64,000 bases of DNA from Muribaculaceae bacterium Isolate-037 (Harlan) (GCA_003762615.1 RIAZ01000005.1:62001-126000); one strand, 5' to 3'. Positions 27,853-36,871 are shown, counted from the first letter of the stretch. Notes: generated by a model not told the origin, from the sequence alone. Translations and numbers: made by a program.

Positions 27853-29391
27853 TTATTGCAACAGTAGCTCTACTCTACAATGGCGGTTGGCCTCATCCGG
27901 ATTGAGAAGGTTGATGCCGCCTTTATTTATTTTGGTTATGAAGGAGGTGCCGACATCTCGTTTTTGAAGCTGCGATACGATATAATCTGCCCGGTTGTCA
28001 CTCAGGCTATTGTTTATGACTGTGGTTCCGGTTGCACTGTCGGCCGCTCCCGTCACACGGATTGCAAGTCCGTAGGATTTGGCGATTCGGGCGATCTCGT
28101 CGAGATTGACGAGCTGGGAGGCATCTGTCAATTCAGATGTGCCGAGTTTGAAGAAGAAGAAAATAGGACTTCCGATGCATTGCTTCTCCGAAGATATAAG
28201 GGAAAGATAGTCATTGAGGGCAAGTCCCTCCTTTCCCATGCCTTTGCCGGATTCAGAGGGATTGTGTATTCCATCTCCAGCCAATCCACTGCCGATTGCA
28301 TTGCCGGATAACGATATGGAATCTGATTTGGCACCGGAAGCGAAGATGTCATCAATAAAACCGGTGAAGTCGTCATCGAGATTATCGACATCCTCACTTG
28401 AATGAAGCTGTTTCTTTTCCGGTAGATGATAACCGTTCAACCGGGTACGGAGTTTGTTCAACCCCGAATAGTCATTCACCGGATAACGCCGGTCATCAGT
28501 CTTCTTCTTACTGGGTTGCGATGTGAAGAGATTGCCATATCTTGAGAGCAATCCCTCAATCTCCAGAATCTTCTTCAATTCGGCGACAACGCGGGTATCG
28601 TTGGAAGTCTGGCGCGACAGTCTGCCGTTTTCATCATACAGTTCTGCGAGAGTCTCGCGGAGCCGGGCATTGTCAATCAATACCGGTTTCGCATTGATCA
28701 CCTTGCGGAAGCCATTCTGACCGAATGTGAAGGAGAGACCGGCCGAAAGAGACAGGATGTTGTCACCCCCGAAACTGTTGACATCGCCAAGTCCGTCAAA
28801 CCCGGAGAATGTGGTCTTGCCGCCAAATTCCATGGTGAGTTTCAATCTGGAGGTAACGCCGTATTGAGCCATCACTCCATAGCTGAGTGCAAAGGGGCTT
28901 GTCTGCGCCTGTCTGTTATGAAGCAGCCCCACACCTACATACGGCACAATTCCGATGTGGGATTGGCTGCCGTTGCCATATAAGGCATTGGTAAGATTCC
29001 ATAGGAAATCGGTGGAAAGTCCCCAATAATCATTGGCTGATTTATCAGCGTTGGTCAACTGGAAACCGCTGAAAGATACCCGACTCCCGACGGTAGGTGT
29101 GAACCATTTCCCTGCATAGGCACCGAAATGCGGCTTGATTCTCCCCCACAGATCGGCGCATCCTTTAGGAGAGCCGACAAAGGCGTTTGCTCCGGCATTG
29201 ACGCCGAAAAACCAGTTTCCTTTCCATCCCGGCGATTCAATCACCTCCTTATTATATGAGATCTCAGGTGTCAGCAATAGTTCATCCACATTCCTTATGG
29301 AACTGATACGGGTGTCTGCATTGGCAAACGCCTGAGAACCGGCGGCCGATGCCGCCAGTACGATGGTAAGTATGTATAGTTGTCGTTTCAT
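27853..29391 (-). CDS. OmpA-family outer-membrane protein
   Basis: 512 residues from MKRQLYILTIVLAASAAGSQAFA, a clear signal peptide (the longer frame from 29412 adds seven residues before it). Residues about 40-225 form an eight-strand-like barrel (GNWFFGVNAGANAFVG to ILSLSAGLSFTFG). A linker of about 120 residues precedes a C-terminal OmpA/MotB peptidoglycan-binding domain (FFFKLGTSELTD, then LAIRVTGAADSATG, then LSDNRADYIVSQL). It links the outer membrane to the cell wall. It is the last ordinary chromosomal-looking gene before the mobile element. Confidence 0.88.
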   Translation of the reverse strand: MKRQLYILTIVLAASAAGSQAFANADTRISSIRNVDELLLTPEISYNKEVIESPGWKGNWFFGVNAGANAFVGSPKGCADLWGRIKPHFGAYAGKWFTPTVGSRVSFSGFQLTNADKSANDYWGLSTDFLWNLTNALYGNGSQSHIGIVPYVGVGLLHNRQAQTSPFALSYGVMAQYGVTSRLKLTMEFGGKTTFSGFDGLGDVNSFGGDNILSLSAGLSFTFGQNGFRKVINAKPVLIDNARLRETLAELYDENGRLSRQTSNDTRVVAELKKILEIEGLLSRYGNLFTSQPSKKKTDDRRYPVNDYSGLNKLRTRLNGYHLPEKKQLHSSEDVDNLDDDFTGFIDDIFASGAKSDSISLSGNAIGSGLAGDGIHNPSESGKGMGKEGLALNDYLSLISSEKQCIGSPIFFFFKLGTSELTDASQLVNLDEIARIAKSYGLAIRVTGAADSATGTTVINNSLSDNRADYIVSQLQKRDVGTSFITKINKGGINLLNPDEANRHCRVELLLQ

Positions 29392-29525
29392 CTGATTTGA
29401 ATTTGAACACAAAGGAACAATATAAATATAGAATACGAAATTATTCGCTGACTAACAGCCTTTTATTTAAGACTGTTTATGCAAATCATATTATAGGCAC
29501 TGATTTATGGCACACATAGTGGCTG

Positions 29526-30986
29526 TTACCGCTTGACCTGTTTTGTCGCTGGACGCAGCATGCGGTGGGCACGCATCATGCAGCGGTAGGCGAAATGACG
29601 GTCGTCCTCATTCGGGTCTCGGCCCCACGGAAGCTCGGAACCGGATCCACCGCCGCCGCTGCCCTTTGCAAACTGAATGGCCCCGTCGACGTATCCGGCA
29701 AACAGGTACATCGCGCACTTGAGAATCTCGGTCGGTTTCTCGGAGAGAGCCATGAGGAACTCATCGTCAAATGCCGCCTTCTGCTCCGGGGGCATCGCCG
29801 ACAACAGGGAGCGGATGTCGAGGACGGCCTTGCCGAATATCGCATCTGTCAACCTCATGCGTATCTGCGCCTGGTTATCCGCCGTGAACTCCCGGTACTG
29901 CGTCTGCGCATTGGCTTTCTGCTCGTTGACAGACTGCAGCTCGCTCTGGAGCCGGGCGAGTTGCCGGTCTGCGTTCTTCAGTTTGAGTTTCTTGTCTGCA
30001 AGTGATGATGTGGTGACACGGAGCTTGTCCTCAAGATCCGCGATGCGGCGACGGAGTTCAGCCGCGTCACCTGCACCGGACGAGAGGTCTGCCTCCAACT
30101 GAGCGAGCTGTGCATTTAGCTCGGTCTCCTTGGTTTCCAGATTGCCCACCATTGTTGATAGACCCTTGCAGCGTTTCTCCGCCTTACGGATATCCGCATA
30201 GAGTTCTCGAAGTGTCTCGTGCTTGTCGCCGATTTCAATTTCCAGAGCATCACACTGCTGGCGAAGCTCGCGACGATACTCCTCTGTGGAACGGTGTCGC
30301 GCCCCGGTCTCCATGATGCTTCGTCCTCGACCGAGTCCCCACCGTTCATTGACAACAGCGAGTTCATTGTGAAGCTGGAGTGTCCGTTCTTTGAATTCGA
30401 TTTTGTCCTTGCCTGCGAACAGTTCCTTGAACGAAAACTTGTTGCGGGCTGTGATTGGCAACAGAGTGCAGTGGATATGCGGATTCTTTTCATCGAGATG
30501 GACATAGAATCCGGCGATGTTCTCCTCGCCCCATTTGTCACATGCGAATTTGTAAACATCCTTTGCCCACTCCTCGATGTCAGAGCATCGCGTAATATGG
30601 GAATTGTCTGCTCCATGTGTCAAATCAACTTCCTGATTGCCGAAGGCCAGACGGTGCATCTGCTCCCGACTTCCTCCAAAGATGATGTTTACAACAGTGC
30701 GTCGATTCGGCTCCTTTCCCTTGCGTTTCAGTTCCTCATTGGGATCTACGATGCCACGAGCAGCAAGTGTCTCCTTGATTCGCTGGGGAATGGACTTGGT
30801 CTTGTCAATCGGCTGGACAACGTCGCCCTTGGCAATCTCGAAATTGAGGCGTTCTCTTGTGCGGTCATAGTTGCCGCCTTTGATGGCGACATTCCAACTT
30901 CGCTCAGACCACCGTCTCTGATGCTCATTTGACTGGTTGGAGGTGATTCCAGCCGAAGCATGGAAGTCAAGTACCTGTCTTGCCAT
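29526..30986 (-). CDS. mobV: MobV-family relaxase (Pre/Mob)
   Basis: 486 residues. The relaxase domain covers about 1-215, with HLDEKNPHIHCTLLP (about 162-176) as the metal-binding HxDExxPHxH motif of MobV enzymes and SNEHQRRWSERSWNVAI near the N-terminus. Residues 230-370 are strongly predicted coiled coil (Glu/Leu/Arg-rich). It nicks its origin of transfer and leads the strand into the recipient through a helper mating pore. The non-coding stretch just upstream (30990-31284) is the natural place for that origin. Confidence 0.9.
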   Translation of the reverse strand: MARQVLDFHASAGITSNQSNEHQRRWSERSWNVAIKGGNYDRTRERLNFEIAKGDVVQPIDKTKSIPQRIKETLAARGIVDPNEELKRKGKEPNRRTVVNIIFGGSREQMHRLAFGNQEVDLTHGADNSHITRCSDIEEWAKDVYKFACDKWGEENIAGFYVHLDEKNPHIHCTLLPITARNKFSFKELFAGKDKIEFKERTLQLHNELAVVNERWGLGRGRSIMETGARHRSTEEYRRELRQQCDALEIEIGDKHETLRELYADIRKAEKRCKGLSTMVGNLETKETELNAQLAQLEADLSSGAGDAAELRRRIADLEDKLRVTTSSLADKKLKLKNADRQLARLQSELQSVNEQKANAQTQYREFTADNQAQIRMRLTDAIFGKAVLDIRSLLSAMPPEQKAAFDDEFLMALSEKPTEILKCAMYLFAGYVDGAIQFAKGSGGGGSGSELPWGRDPNEDDRHFAYRCMMRAHRMLRPATKQVKR

Positions 30987-30989
30987 AAA

Positions 30990-31284
30990 CAGTATATTAA
31001 GGTGTTAAAATGTGATTTTATAAGGGCCGAGCTTGCTCGTATTGGCCTGCCGGATACGGCAACTCCCTTCCGATTTTTAATCGGAAGGGGGTATTAGGCT
31101 ACCCACTTGAGTATTCATGTGGCAACAGCGCGCAAGCGCGTTGGCTATAAAGCGTCCCGGCCCGGTTCATCGAAGCGGAGGCAGAATTACAGCAGCAAAG
31201 GCGCACAGCGCACGTTCCTGAGCTTTCAGGAAGCCATCCGGGGCACCGGCTTATGCCAGCCTGCAAGCTGGTCTGACGGCACGG
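30990..31284. other. Candidate origin of transfer
   Basis: A 295-bp non-coding stretch upstream of the relaxase gene, dense in inverted repeats: a perfect 11-bp stem with TTT loop at 31065-31089 (CCCTTCCGATT arms), a CAAC/GCGC stem with one bulge near 31124-31142, and GGTCTGAC/GGTCAGACC-type repeats near 31265. This matches the usual layout of MobV oriT regions. The nick site is not identified. Confidence 0.5.
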
Positions 31285-32127
31285 TCAGACCGTGTCCCGG
31301 TCAAAAACTACATTCAGATGGTTGAACAGGCTGTCGAGCATCGCCCGACCGTCAGATATAAGAGGAGTATTCATGCCAGCGTCGGAAAGACCGGTTCCGG
31401 AAGATCCACCTGGTCTGTAACTGTCGAGAAGGCACAGCCACAGGTTCCAGTTGCCGGACATAAGGGAAAAGAATATCTCAGTGATAATCTCCCCGCAGTT
31501 CTTGTCAGGAGTAACGGGAATTTCCTCATGTGTCATGGCCCATTCGCGGATAAGTTGCCGTATCAGGGAATACTGCAATGCGGCAATCAGATTCGGCGAC
31601 ACACCGGCATCGCCGCCATCAAAAATTTCCACGGCCGCTCCGATTTCCTCAAGCAGCTCATCATCGGCAATATCGCCGGAAAGCCAGTCCGACATCTTGT
31701 CGGCAAGAGGATGCGGCATCTCAAAAGAGAGGAACGGCACGTCAAGGACATGCGAATATCCGTCATCGAGCCATTCGAGATTCATGGTCACAAGAGTGCA
31801 TCGGTCAAGTTTTTCCATTGACAGCAGTCTGAACTCTCCAAGGCGGTCGAGGAACTTGCGGACTGTCTCACGCGCCCAGTTCCACCGCTTCGCCATGTCG
31901 GTTATGGAGAGGACTAGCTGTCCGGCCTCCATATCGAATGTCCGGCCATAGAGCGGCGTGTAAGGTGTCGTGCTTTCCACTGCGGACTGCACAAGCGAGA
32001 GGTAAGCCAGGAGCCGGGAGGCTCCCTGCTTTGTCGGGACACAGAGATATTCAATTATCTCCGGGGTGAGTCTCACAGCCCTTGGACGGGACTGCGAGGT
32101 CAGGCGGTTGTAAATGTTTTTCGTCAT
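31285..32127 (-). CDS. Winged-helix-like protein of mobilizable elements
   Basis: 280 residues. Residues 15-110 look like a helix-turn-helix or winged-helix region (LAYLSLVQSAV, then SITDMAKRWNWARETVRKFLDRLGEF), as in replication or mobilisation accessory proteins. The C-terminal half is acidic and unrecognised. It lies directly beyond the candidate oriT, upstream of the relaxase in the transcription direction, so an accessory DNA-binding role in transfer or replication is plausible. Confidence 0.6.
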   Translation of the reverse strand: MTKNIYNRLTSQSRPRAVRLTPEIIEYLCVPTKQGASRLLAYLSLVQSAVESTTPYTPLYGRTFDMEAGQLVLSITDMAKRWNWARETVRKFLDRLGEFRLLSMEKLDRCTLVTMNLEWLDDGYSHVLDVPFLSFEMPHPLADKMSDWLSGDIADDELLEEIGAAVEIFDGGDAGVSPNLIAALQYSLIRQLIREWAMTHEEIPVTPDKNCGEIITEIFFSLMSGNWNLWLCLLDSYRPGGSSGTGLSDAGMNTPLISDGRAMLDSLFNHLNVVFDRDTV

Positions 32128-32232
32128 AAACTTATCTGATGGTTTGGATGAATTGTTTTGGGAGTTTTATAAAAGGTTGTTGTCAAATGAAAGGGATAAA
32201 AACGGAGATGCCTCCGCCATATCCCGGAGACA

Positions 32233-32268
32233 GGGATGCCCCGTGCCGTCTCCGGTCGGAGGCATCCC
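32233..32268 (-). terminator. Hairpin between two element genes
   Basis: GGGATGCC at 32233-32240 pairs with GGCATCCC at 32261-32268, downstream of the gene at 32286-32663. No clear T tract. Confidence 0.4.
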
Positions 32269-32285
32269 ATTTCGGCCTATCCGTC

Positions 32286-32663
32286 TCAGCCTATCTCTCC
32301 GCGCAGGAGCTTTGCTTTCTCCTGCTCACAAAACTCGGCATACTCTTCGGGGTTGTCTCCTCTCTCGATAGCCTCGTCTATGACCTCGCATAGCTGGTCA
32401 AAACAGGCCTCGGGATGGAGCTGACGTATGCCGTTGTTATCCTTGAGATAGATTTCGTAATAGTCCATCTCGTTGTAGGCAATAAGCACATGACCCTTGA
32501 ACAGTCTGCCGTTCACCTTGAACATCAGGGTTGCCATTCCTTTGCAGACTGTAGCGGTGAATCCGTGTAATGCCCCCCACGAACAAAGCACGGACATCGG
32601 GGTCTGACACAGGAGTTGCTGACGGATAGTGTCTGCGACACTCAACACATAATCTTTTTTCAT
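32286..32663 (-). CDS. Small element protein of unknown function
   Basis: 125 residues from MKKDYVLSVADTIRQQLL. I chose this start because the hairpin leader ending in AGGGAA (32681-32728) lies 17 nt upstream, which would fall inside the gene if the longer frame from 32777 were used. The sequence VNGRLFKGHVLIAYNEMDYYEIYL looks like a mixed beta fold, followed by an acidic helix. No function recognised. Confidence 0.65.
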   Translation of the reverse strand: MKKDYVLSVADTIRQQLLCQTPMSVLCSWGALHGFTATVCKGMATLMFKVNGRLFKGHVLIAYNEMDYYEIYLKDNNGIRQLHPEACFDQLCEVIDEAIERGDNPEEYAEFCEQEKAKLLRGEIG

Positions 32664-32680
32664 ATCGCTGTCGGTATTTA

Positions 32681-32728
32681 TTGTTTCCCTGCCTTCGAGA
32701 GATTTTCTCTCCGGCTTCGGGGAACAGG
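32681..32728 (-). promoter_or_regulatory. Hairpin-AGGGAA leader, copy 1
   Basis: On the minus strand, CCTG/CAGG (32725-32728 with 32688-32691) encloses a GAGAG/CTCTC stem (32707-32711 with 32697-32701) and ends in AGGGAAACAATA, 17 nt before the start codon. It is one of five copies in the element. Confidence 0.5.
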
Positions 32729-32849
32729 TTGTTTTCTGCATCGGAAGCCGACCTGTCTCACGAACCAAAATCTCCATGAGACCGGAGGCCTGTTTTGGAG
32801 AGTATTCCGGCAGGTCGGTTAACTTCGCAGAACGACAACCTTCCCGAAG

Positions 32850-33341
32850 TCAGCGGGAGTAATATCCGGATATAAGTGTTGCCGGATGCGCGGCGATTCT
32901 GGAAAAGGAAGCCGGCTCCTCAAGTTGCCGCATCAGATAGGCGGAGGGATAGAACATCGAACCTGCCATGAATATGAAAAGATTCATCGAGAGTGGCCAG
33001 ACCCGGGGTTCAACGACGCAGGTCAGTATGGCGACAAACACCAGTATCGTCCCAAACCGGTTCTGCAGCCGATAGATGCCGCGTTCACTGATTCGGAAGG
33101 AGAACATGGAGAAGCACAGGACGGTGGCGAGCGCAAGGGGCATGTCAGCTCCGTATGACTGGAGATAGCAGAAATTGAAAGAGAGGGAAAGAAGCATCAT
33201 AGACAATACGAAGAGCTTTCGGGCCGATACGCTGAATGTCATGCGGCGGTAGAATCTCTGCATCCGGGCAGAGTCACGTCTGTAGCAATACATCGACAGC
33301 ATAGTCAGTATCGCCGGATAAAAATGGACTATGAATTGCAT
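32850..33341 (-). CDS. Multi-pass membrane protein of unknown function
   Basis: 163 residues with about four hydrophobic helices (FIVHFYPAILTMLSMYC, LFVLSMMLLSLSFNFCYL, ALATVLCFSMFSF, ILVFVAILTCVV) and a basic loop (RRDSARMQRFYRRM). No family recognised. It is encoded among small element genes. Confidence 0.6.
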   Translation of the reverse strand: MQFIVHFYPAILTMLSMYCYRRDSARMQRFYRRMTFSVSARKLFVLSMMLLSLSFNFCYLQSYGADMPLALATVLCFSMFSFRISERGIYRLQNRFGTILVFVAILTCVVEPRVWPLSMNLFIFMAGSMFYPSAYLMRQLEEPASFSRIAAHPATLISGYYSR

Positions 33342-33360
33342 ATCTGAAAAAAGTGATGGT

Positions 33361-33714
33361 TTAATCTTCTAGACCCAACTCGATGGCATCCCATGAGGCA
33401 ACGGAGAATATCCGGTTGACATCTTTGAATGTAAGGGAAAGGGACGAAAAGCGTTCACCAAAACCGAGCTGAGTTTTTGAAAGTTCGGCAATAGCTGCGT
33501 CAAGACGCTGCTCAGTAACATTCAGAATAAAGCCACGGCGATAACCGTAAAGCGGAATCCTGACTTCCAGACGAAACACACGGCTAAGCGACTTGCTGAT
33601 GCCGCGACCGGATGCGGAGACTGTCATCTGCTGCTCACCGAAGTCTACAGCTTTGAGCCATGTGCGGTGCCAGTTTATCACCTCGATGAGATGGGAGGCA
33701 AGGGATGCGTCCAT
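33361..33714 (-). CDS. Hypothetical element protein
   Basis: 117 residues, soluble, mixed alpha/beta. It starts 3 nt after the stop of the gene at 33718-34173, so the two are coupled. Not recognised. Confidence 0.6.
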   Translation of the reverse strand: MDASLASHLIEVINWHRTWLKAVDFGEQQMTVSASGRGISKSLSRVFRLEVRIPLYGYRRGFILNVTEQRLDAAIAELSKTQLGFGERFSSLSLTFKDVNRIFSVASWDAIELGLED

Positions 33715-33717
33715 CCG

Positions 33718-34173
33718 TCAGATGAAGTAACTTACAAGCTCGTCCTCCGTAAGATGATAAAAGGACTCTCCGGGCACATCGTGCATCCGTTTCAGCTCAG
33801 CCTGCAACTCGGCCATCATTCTCTCCATCGAGTAGAACACCTTAACATCAACGTAAGTGATTTCGCCGCTCGGATTGGTTGAGGCGCAGAGCTGGAACAT
33901 TTCACCGGTGCCAGGTTCCTGAAAGGCGCAGATGGATCTGCCGAAGTCGGTCTGCGATGAGCGTATGTGGCGATAGAGTGTTTCTGTACCCCACGAATCG
34001 TCAATCGCTCCACAGAACTTCTCCATAGTCATAGGTTCGGGAAGCTCGAATACGAGGAGTGCGTAATCGTTGTATAGTTCTCGTTTGGACTTGTCTTCAA
34101 GTCTTGATTTGATGACTTCCGGGAGCTTGAATGCTGCGCATTCCAGAAATCTGCTGATTGGTTTGTTTGTCAT
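33718..34173 (-). CDS. Hypothetical element protein
   Basis: 151 residues, soluble. It contains CAFQEPGTGEMFQLCASTNP and a Met/Glu-rich helix (SMERMMAELQAELKRM). First gene of a two-gene unit with 33361-33714. No recognised family. It has no AGGGAA leader, unlike several neighbours. Confidence 0.6.
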   Translation of the reverse strand: MTNKPISRFLECAAFKLPEVIKSRLEDKSKRELYNDYALLVFELPEPMTMEKFCGAIDDSWGTETLYRHIRSSQTDFGRSICAFQEPGTGEMFQLCASTNPSGEITYVDVKVFYSMERMMAELQAELKRMHDVPGESFYHLTEDELVSYFI

Positions 34174-34233
34174 GTTTACGATTATGGAATTGGTTTATCG
34201 ACAGCAAAGATAACTCGTGAAATCGAAGTTTAA

Positions 34234-34264
34234 TTGGCTATGTTCAAGCTGTTAACTATCTTTG
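34234..34264 (+). promoter_or_regulatory. Bacteroidetes-type promoter
   Basis: TTG at 34234-34236 and TATCTTTG at 34257-34264 with a 20-bp spacer. It points toward the recombinase-like gene 200 bp away. A second -7-like TAACTTTG at 34432-34439 lies closer but lacks a good -33. Confidence 0.5.
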
Positions 34265-34469
34265 TGAAAGGCGAAAATATTTATAATCGCATGTAATCAG
34301 CGGATGCTCTGAAAGATGTGCGTTTTCTGAATATAAATGTTTTCCCATTCGGTCAACATTTATTATGATTGGAGATTATATTTATATAGTTAAAGTGCTG
34401 GCTCATAAGATTAAAATTGGTACTAATGAGTTAACTTTGCATAACTTGACCAACTACAGAAAATTCATT

Positions 34470-35027
34470 ATGGCCACATACGGATACATTTTTGATTCGG
34501 CAACCGACTCAACACTTCAAATGATGACAGAAATCGGATGTTGCCGGATATTCAGAGACTCATCTGACAACGGCGGCTTCCGACCACAACGCAGAATATT
34601 GGTACAAAAACTCCAGGCCGGAGACATAATAGTCGTTCCCAGGCTCAGCCACATCGTAGAGGGATGTGTCAATCTCTCCGCACTGCTCCAGTTGTGCCAT
34701 CTGAAGAATATGCGGCTTATCTCTGTTGATGAGCATATTGATACAGAAGATAGGCTCTACCGCAAAGAGTCTGAGAACAATCTATTGAAGGCGATCCGCG
34801 AGTTTCCATTTGAGAAAAGGAAGCCTCGCAGTGCTCCTGCTCCTAAAATCGACAAGGAAGAACGTTTACGAAGGAACGAAAGGGTTATAAACATGTACCT
34901 GTCGGGGTTCTCGACAGAGGATATACAGAGGGTCGCAGGCGTTGGCAAGTCAACCCTGTACCGGATATTGAGGCAGAATGACATTCCTCGACAAAGGATA
35001 GGCAAGCAGGAGATTATCTCTGAATAA
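34470..35027 (+). CDS. Serine-recombinase-like protein with lost catalytic arginines
   Basis: 185 residues from MATYGYIFDSATDS. I prefer this start over the frame opening at 34365 because it aligns with the start of Hin-type invertases (MATIGYIRVS). Alignment to that family is clear along the catalytic domain (IGCCRIFRD, AGDIIVVPRLSHI, LISVDEHIDTED) and the C-terminal HTH (FSTEDIQRVAGVGKSTLYRILRQ). Ser10 is kept, but Arg8 is Phe, and the LDRLGR block that supplies the other two arginines reads LSHIVE. So it should bind DNA but not recombine it. It may be a regulator made from a resolvase, or a decaying gene. Confidence 0.7.
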   Translation: MATYGYIFDSATDSTLQMMTEIGCCRIFRDSSDNGGFRPQRRILVQKLQAGDIIVVPRLSHIVEGCVNLSALLQLCHLKNMRLISVDEHIDTEDRLYRKESENNLLKAIREFPFEKRKPRSAPAPKIDKEERLRRNERVINMYLSGFSTEDIQRVAGVGKSTLYRILRQNDIPRQRIGKQEIISE

Positions 35028-35271
35028 TCCGTCTGCGCCTCTTGACAGTGTCCGACTGGATGGTATCGGCTCTTTGTTGATATAGTTCCTTTGTCAAGGC
35101 ATTTGAAACAATGGTGTCGATGGCTTGCACCTTGGGATAATACTCATCAACCTTGGTCGCAAGTTCTTCAATGGCGTGCTGACCTCTATGATATACATAG
35201 AGGCCGTCGCCTATGATGTTGTTGCCCTCGACAAGTATGTAGAGCAACAGTATTAGGAGTAGCTTCTTCAT
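35014..35271 (-). CDS. Small exported protein of unknown function
   Basis: 85 residues with an N-terminal hydrophobic signal (MKKLLLILLLYILVEG) and a charged, helical remainder ending in a basic tail (KRRRRIIQR). It overlaps the convergent recombinase-like gene by 14 bp at the 3' ends. Last gene of a minus-strand run of small genes beginning at 36065. Confidence 0.5.
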   Translation of the reverse strand: MKKLLLILLLYILVEGNNIIGDGLYVYHRGQHAIEELATKVDEYYPKVQAIDTIVSNALTKELYQQRADTIQSDTVKRRRRIIQR

Positions 35272-35283
35272 TTTCTTGGTTTT

Positions 35284-35523
35284 TTATGTTATGCGGTATA
35301 CCACCGTGCAGTCAACCACCTCGGTAGGCAGTCCAATCCACGGAACGGAAGAGAAGTAGGGCTGACAGTCTTCATCGGCAGAGGGAGGGCAGACAAGTTC
35401 CACCGACTGTTCACGGAGCAAGTTGTCAACCTCGTTGACATCCTGCTCGGTGAGACCGGTAGCGTCGCCATTGATAAGATAGCCCATAAGGTATGTGGGT
35501 ATTTTCTCAATGCTCGTTTCCAT
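35284..35523 (-). CDS. Small element protein, IPTYxxxYLINGD type
   Basis: 79 residues from METSIEKIPTYLMGYLINGD. I chose 35523 over 35622 because the extra N-terminus is low-quality and overlaps the upstream gene. Sequences of this pattern are common in Bacteroidales mobile elements and have no known function. Confidence 0.6.
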   Translation of the reverse strand: METSIEKIPTYLMGYLINGDATGLTEQDVNEVDNLLREQSVELVCPPSADEDCQPYFSSVPWIGLPTEVVDCTVVYRIT

Positions 35524-35528
35524 AGTTG

Positions 35529-35777
35529 TCAGTCTTGGGGAGTGATTTCCTCGATGCCCACGGTGTAGCCGTAGCCATCCTCGTTGCGCCATTCCTGGCA
35601 GGTGTCTACATCCACGATGCACTCTCCGTCCTGGCCATCGAAGTTCTCTTTGGCCTCCTCGATTTGCACCGACATTGCCTCTTTCGCCTTGTTGAAGTCG
35701 GCATAGAGGTAGTGTGCGTCTGTCACGCTTTCTGCTGAATACTCAATCAGCACTGTCACAAGAAAAAATTTCTTCAT
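35529..35777 (-). CDS. Small acidic element protein
   Basis: 82 residues, acidic (EEAKENFDGQDGE). The stop lies 5 bp before the start of the next gene in the run. Function unknown. Confidence 0.55.
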   Translation of the reverse strand: MKKFFLVTVLIEYSAESVTDAHYLYADFNKAKEAMSVQIEEAKENFDGQDGECIVDVDTCQEWRNEDGYGYTVGIEEITPQD

Positions 35778-35798
35778 AGCTGTATCTGTTGGGGGTGA

Positions 35799-36065
35799 TT
35801 AAATCATTGGGATATGGCGACCGTTCTCTTTGAGGTAGGCAACTATTCCTTTAGCCTCATCGTGAGCGGCTTGGTTTCTTAAGTCTGTGGCATAGTCATC
35901 GGCTCCAATCACTTCGATGATAGCCTTGCAGAGCCGGTAAATGCTCTGCTGGAGTGTGCGGTGCATGAAGGGGACTTCCGCTGCCACCTTGCGGGGATTG
36001 AAGGAGAAGTTGTTGACGGCATCCTCCAATGTTTTTGCGAGTTCTTTTTCTGAAATCATAGTCAA
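35799..36065 (-). CDS. Small helical element protein
   Basis: 88 residues, predicted mostly helical. A start at Met3 (36059) is equally possible. It is the first gene of the 36065-35014 run and is preceded by the AGGGAA leader at 36085-36125. Function unknown. Confidence 0.6.
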   Translation of the reverse strand: MTMISEKELAKTLEDAVNNFSFNPRKVAAEVPFMHRTLQQSIYRLCKAIIEVIGADDYATDLRNQAAHDEAKGIVAYLKENGRHIPMI

Positions 36066-36084
36066 AAAATCTTAGAGTTAATAT

Positions 36085-36125
36085 CTTCCCTCACTTTACT
36101 CCATCTTTGGAGCTGTCGTGAGGGG
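36085..36125 (-). promoter_or_regulatory. Hairpin-AGGGAA leader, copy 2
   Basis: On the minus strand, CCCTC/GAGGG (36120-36124 with 36088-36092) encloses CTCCA/TGGAG (36108-36112 with 36099-36103) and ends in AGGGAAG, 19 nt before ATG 36065. Confidence 0.5.
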
Positions 36126-36496
36126 TTTATGATAGCAGTTCCGGGCATTGGCAAATGGGGCCAAAAGACAAGGTTTTTAGAAAGATTGTGGCATTTCGTG
36201 GCGGAATTTTTCTAAAACCACGCATGACCTTGGCTGATGGCAGAGGCAATGCCAACTTTGCATCATAAAACCCGACGAAATGCTCCACGGAGGTATTCAT
36301 CCGATGATAAGACAGGCAATAGGCAGAAACTTTTATTCAAAAGGATATCCTCGGTTATCTACAACGGGGAGAGGCTGTTCCGCAGGAATATAGGTCGCAC
36401 ATGCTCTCCGGTGATTACAAGGGGCATATGGAATGTCATGTTTGGTGGCCGTTCAGAACTTTTCTGAATGATTATAAAAGGGCAGGCCAAATGTAT
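36126..36496. other. Long non-coding spacer
   Basis: No convincing gene; a 76-codon + frame lacks coding features. On the minus strand, a stretch near 36245-36270 (GGTTTTATGATGCAAA) resembles GGTTTTACCGATGCAAA upstream of the parB gene near 43530, which suggests that the leader family extends further than its hairpin. Confidence 0.4.
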
Positions 36497-36533
36497 ATAT
36501 CGTGAACCACATGAAAAAATGGGTTCACGATAT
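36497..36533 (-). terminator. Hairpin terminator
   Basis: A perfect 12-bp stem, ATATCGTGAACC at 36497-36508 with its complement at 36522-36533, just downstream of the gene at 36551-36871. Confidence 0.6.
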
Positions 36534-36550
36534 TTCTTATCACAGAGGTT

Positions 36551-36871
36551 TCATTCATCATCTTCCTCAAGAGTGTCATCGCTTATCGAGATACCACCGG
36601 GATAATAATGTTTGAAAGCGTTGATAATTGCTTCGGACACTCTTGCATTTTCAGTTGCCTCCACATAGAGGTGGCTCCTCCAGTAATCGAAACTGAAAGT
36701 CGCGACCTCTCCTGAATACCGGTCGATCCCGGCATATACGGTCGCGGCGAAAAATCCCCTCATGCAGCTCTGAATCTCCACAAAATGATTATAGAGGGTA
36801 AACTGGTCGTTGTTTGTCGGCAAGGAAATTGCCTTGCCGACTATCCGTCTGATATATTTGTACTTTTTCAT
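36551..36871 (-). CDS. Hypothetical element protein
   Basis: 106 residues from MKKYKYIRRIVGKAISL. This start overlaps the previous stop by 4 bp (ATGA), so I prefer it to 36913. The C-terminus is acidic (DDTLEEDDE). No recognised domain. Confidence 0.65.
   Translation of the reverse strand: MKKYKYIRRIVGKAISLPTNNDQFTLYNHFVEIQSCMRGFFAATVYAGIDRYSGEVATFSFDYWRSHLYVEATENARVSEAIINAFKHYYPGGISISDDTLEEDDE

Noticed and set aside
29453..29528. 8-bp inverted repeat TAACAGCC...GGCTGTTA as the left attachment site
   Set aside because: No matching copy found at the integrase end; the right arm overlaps the relaxase stop, so chance or a weak terminator is as likely.
36237..36467. 76-codon plus ORF in the long spacer
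   Set aside because: It is antisense to the leader region of the minus-strand operon, has no conserved pattern and no promoter.
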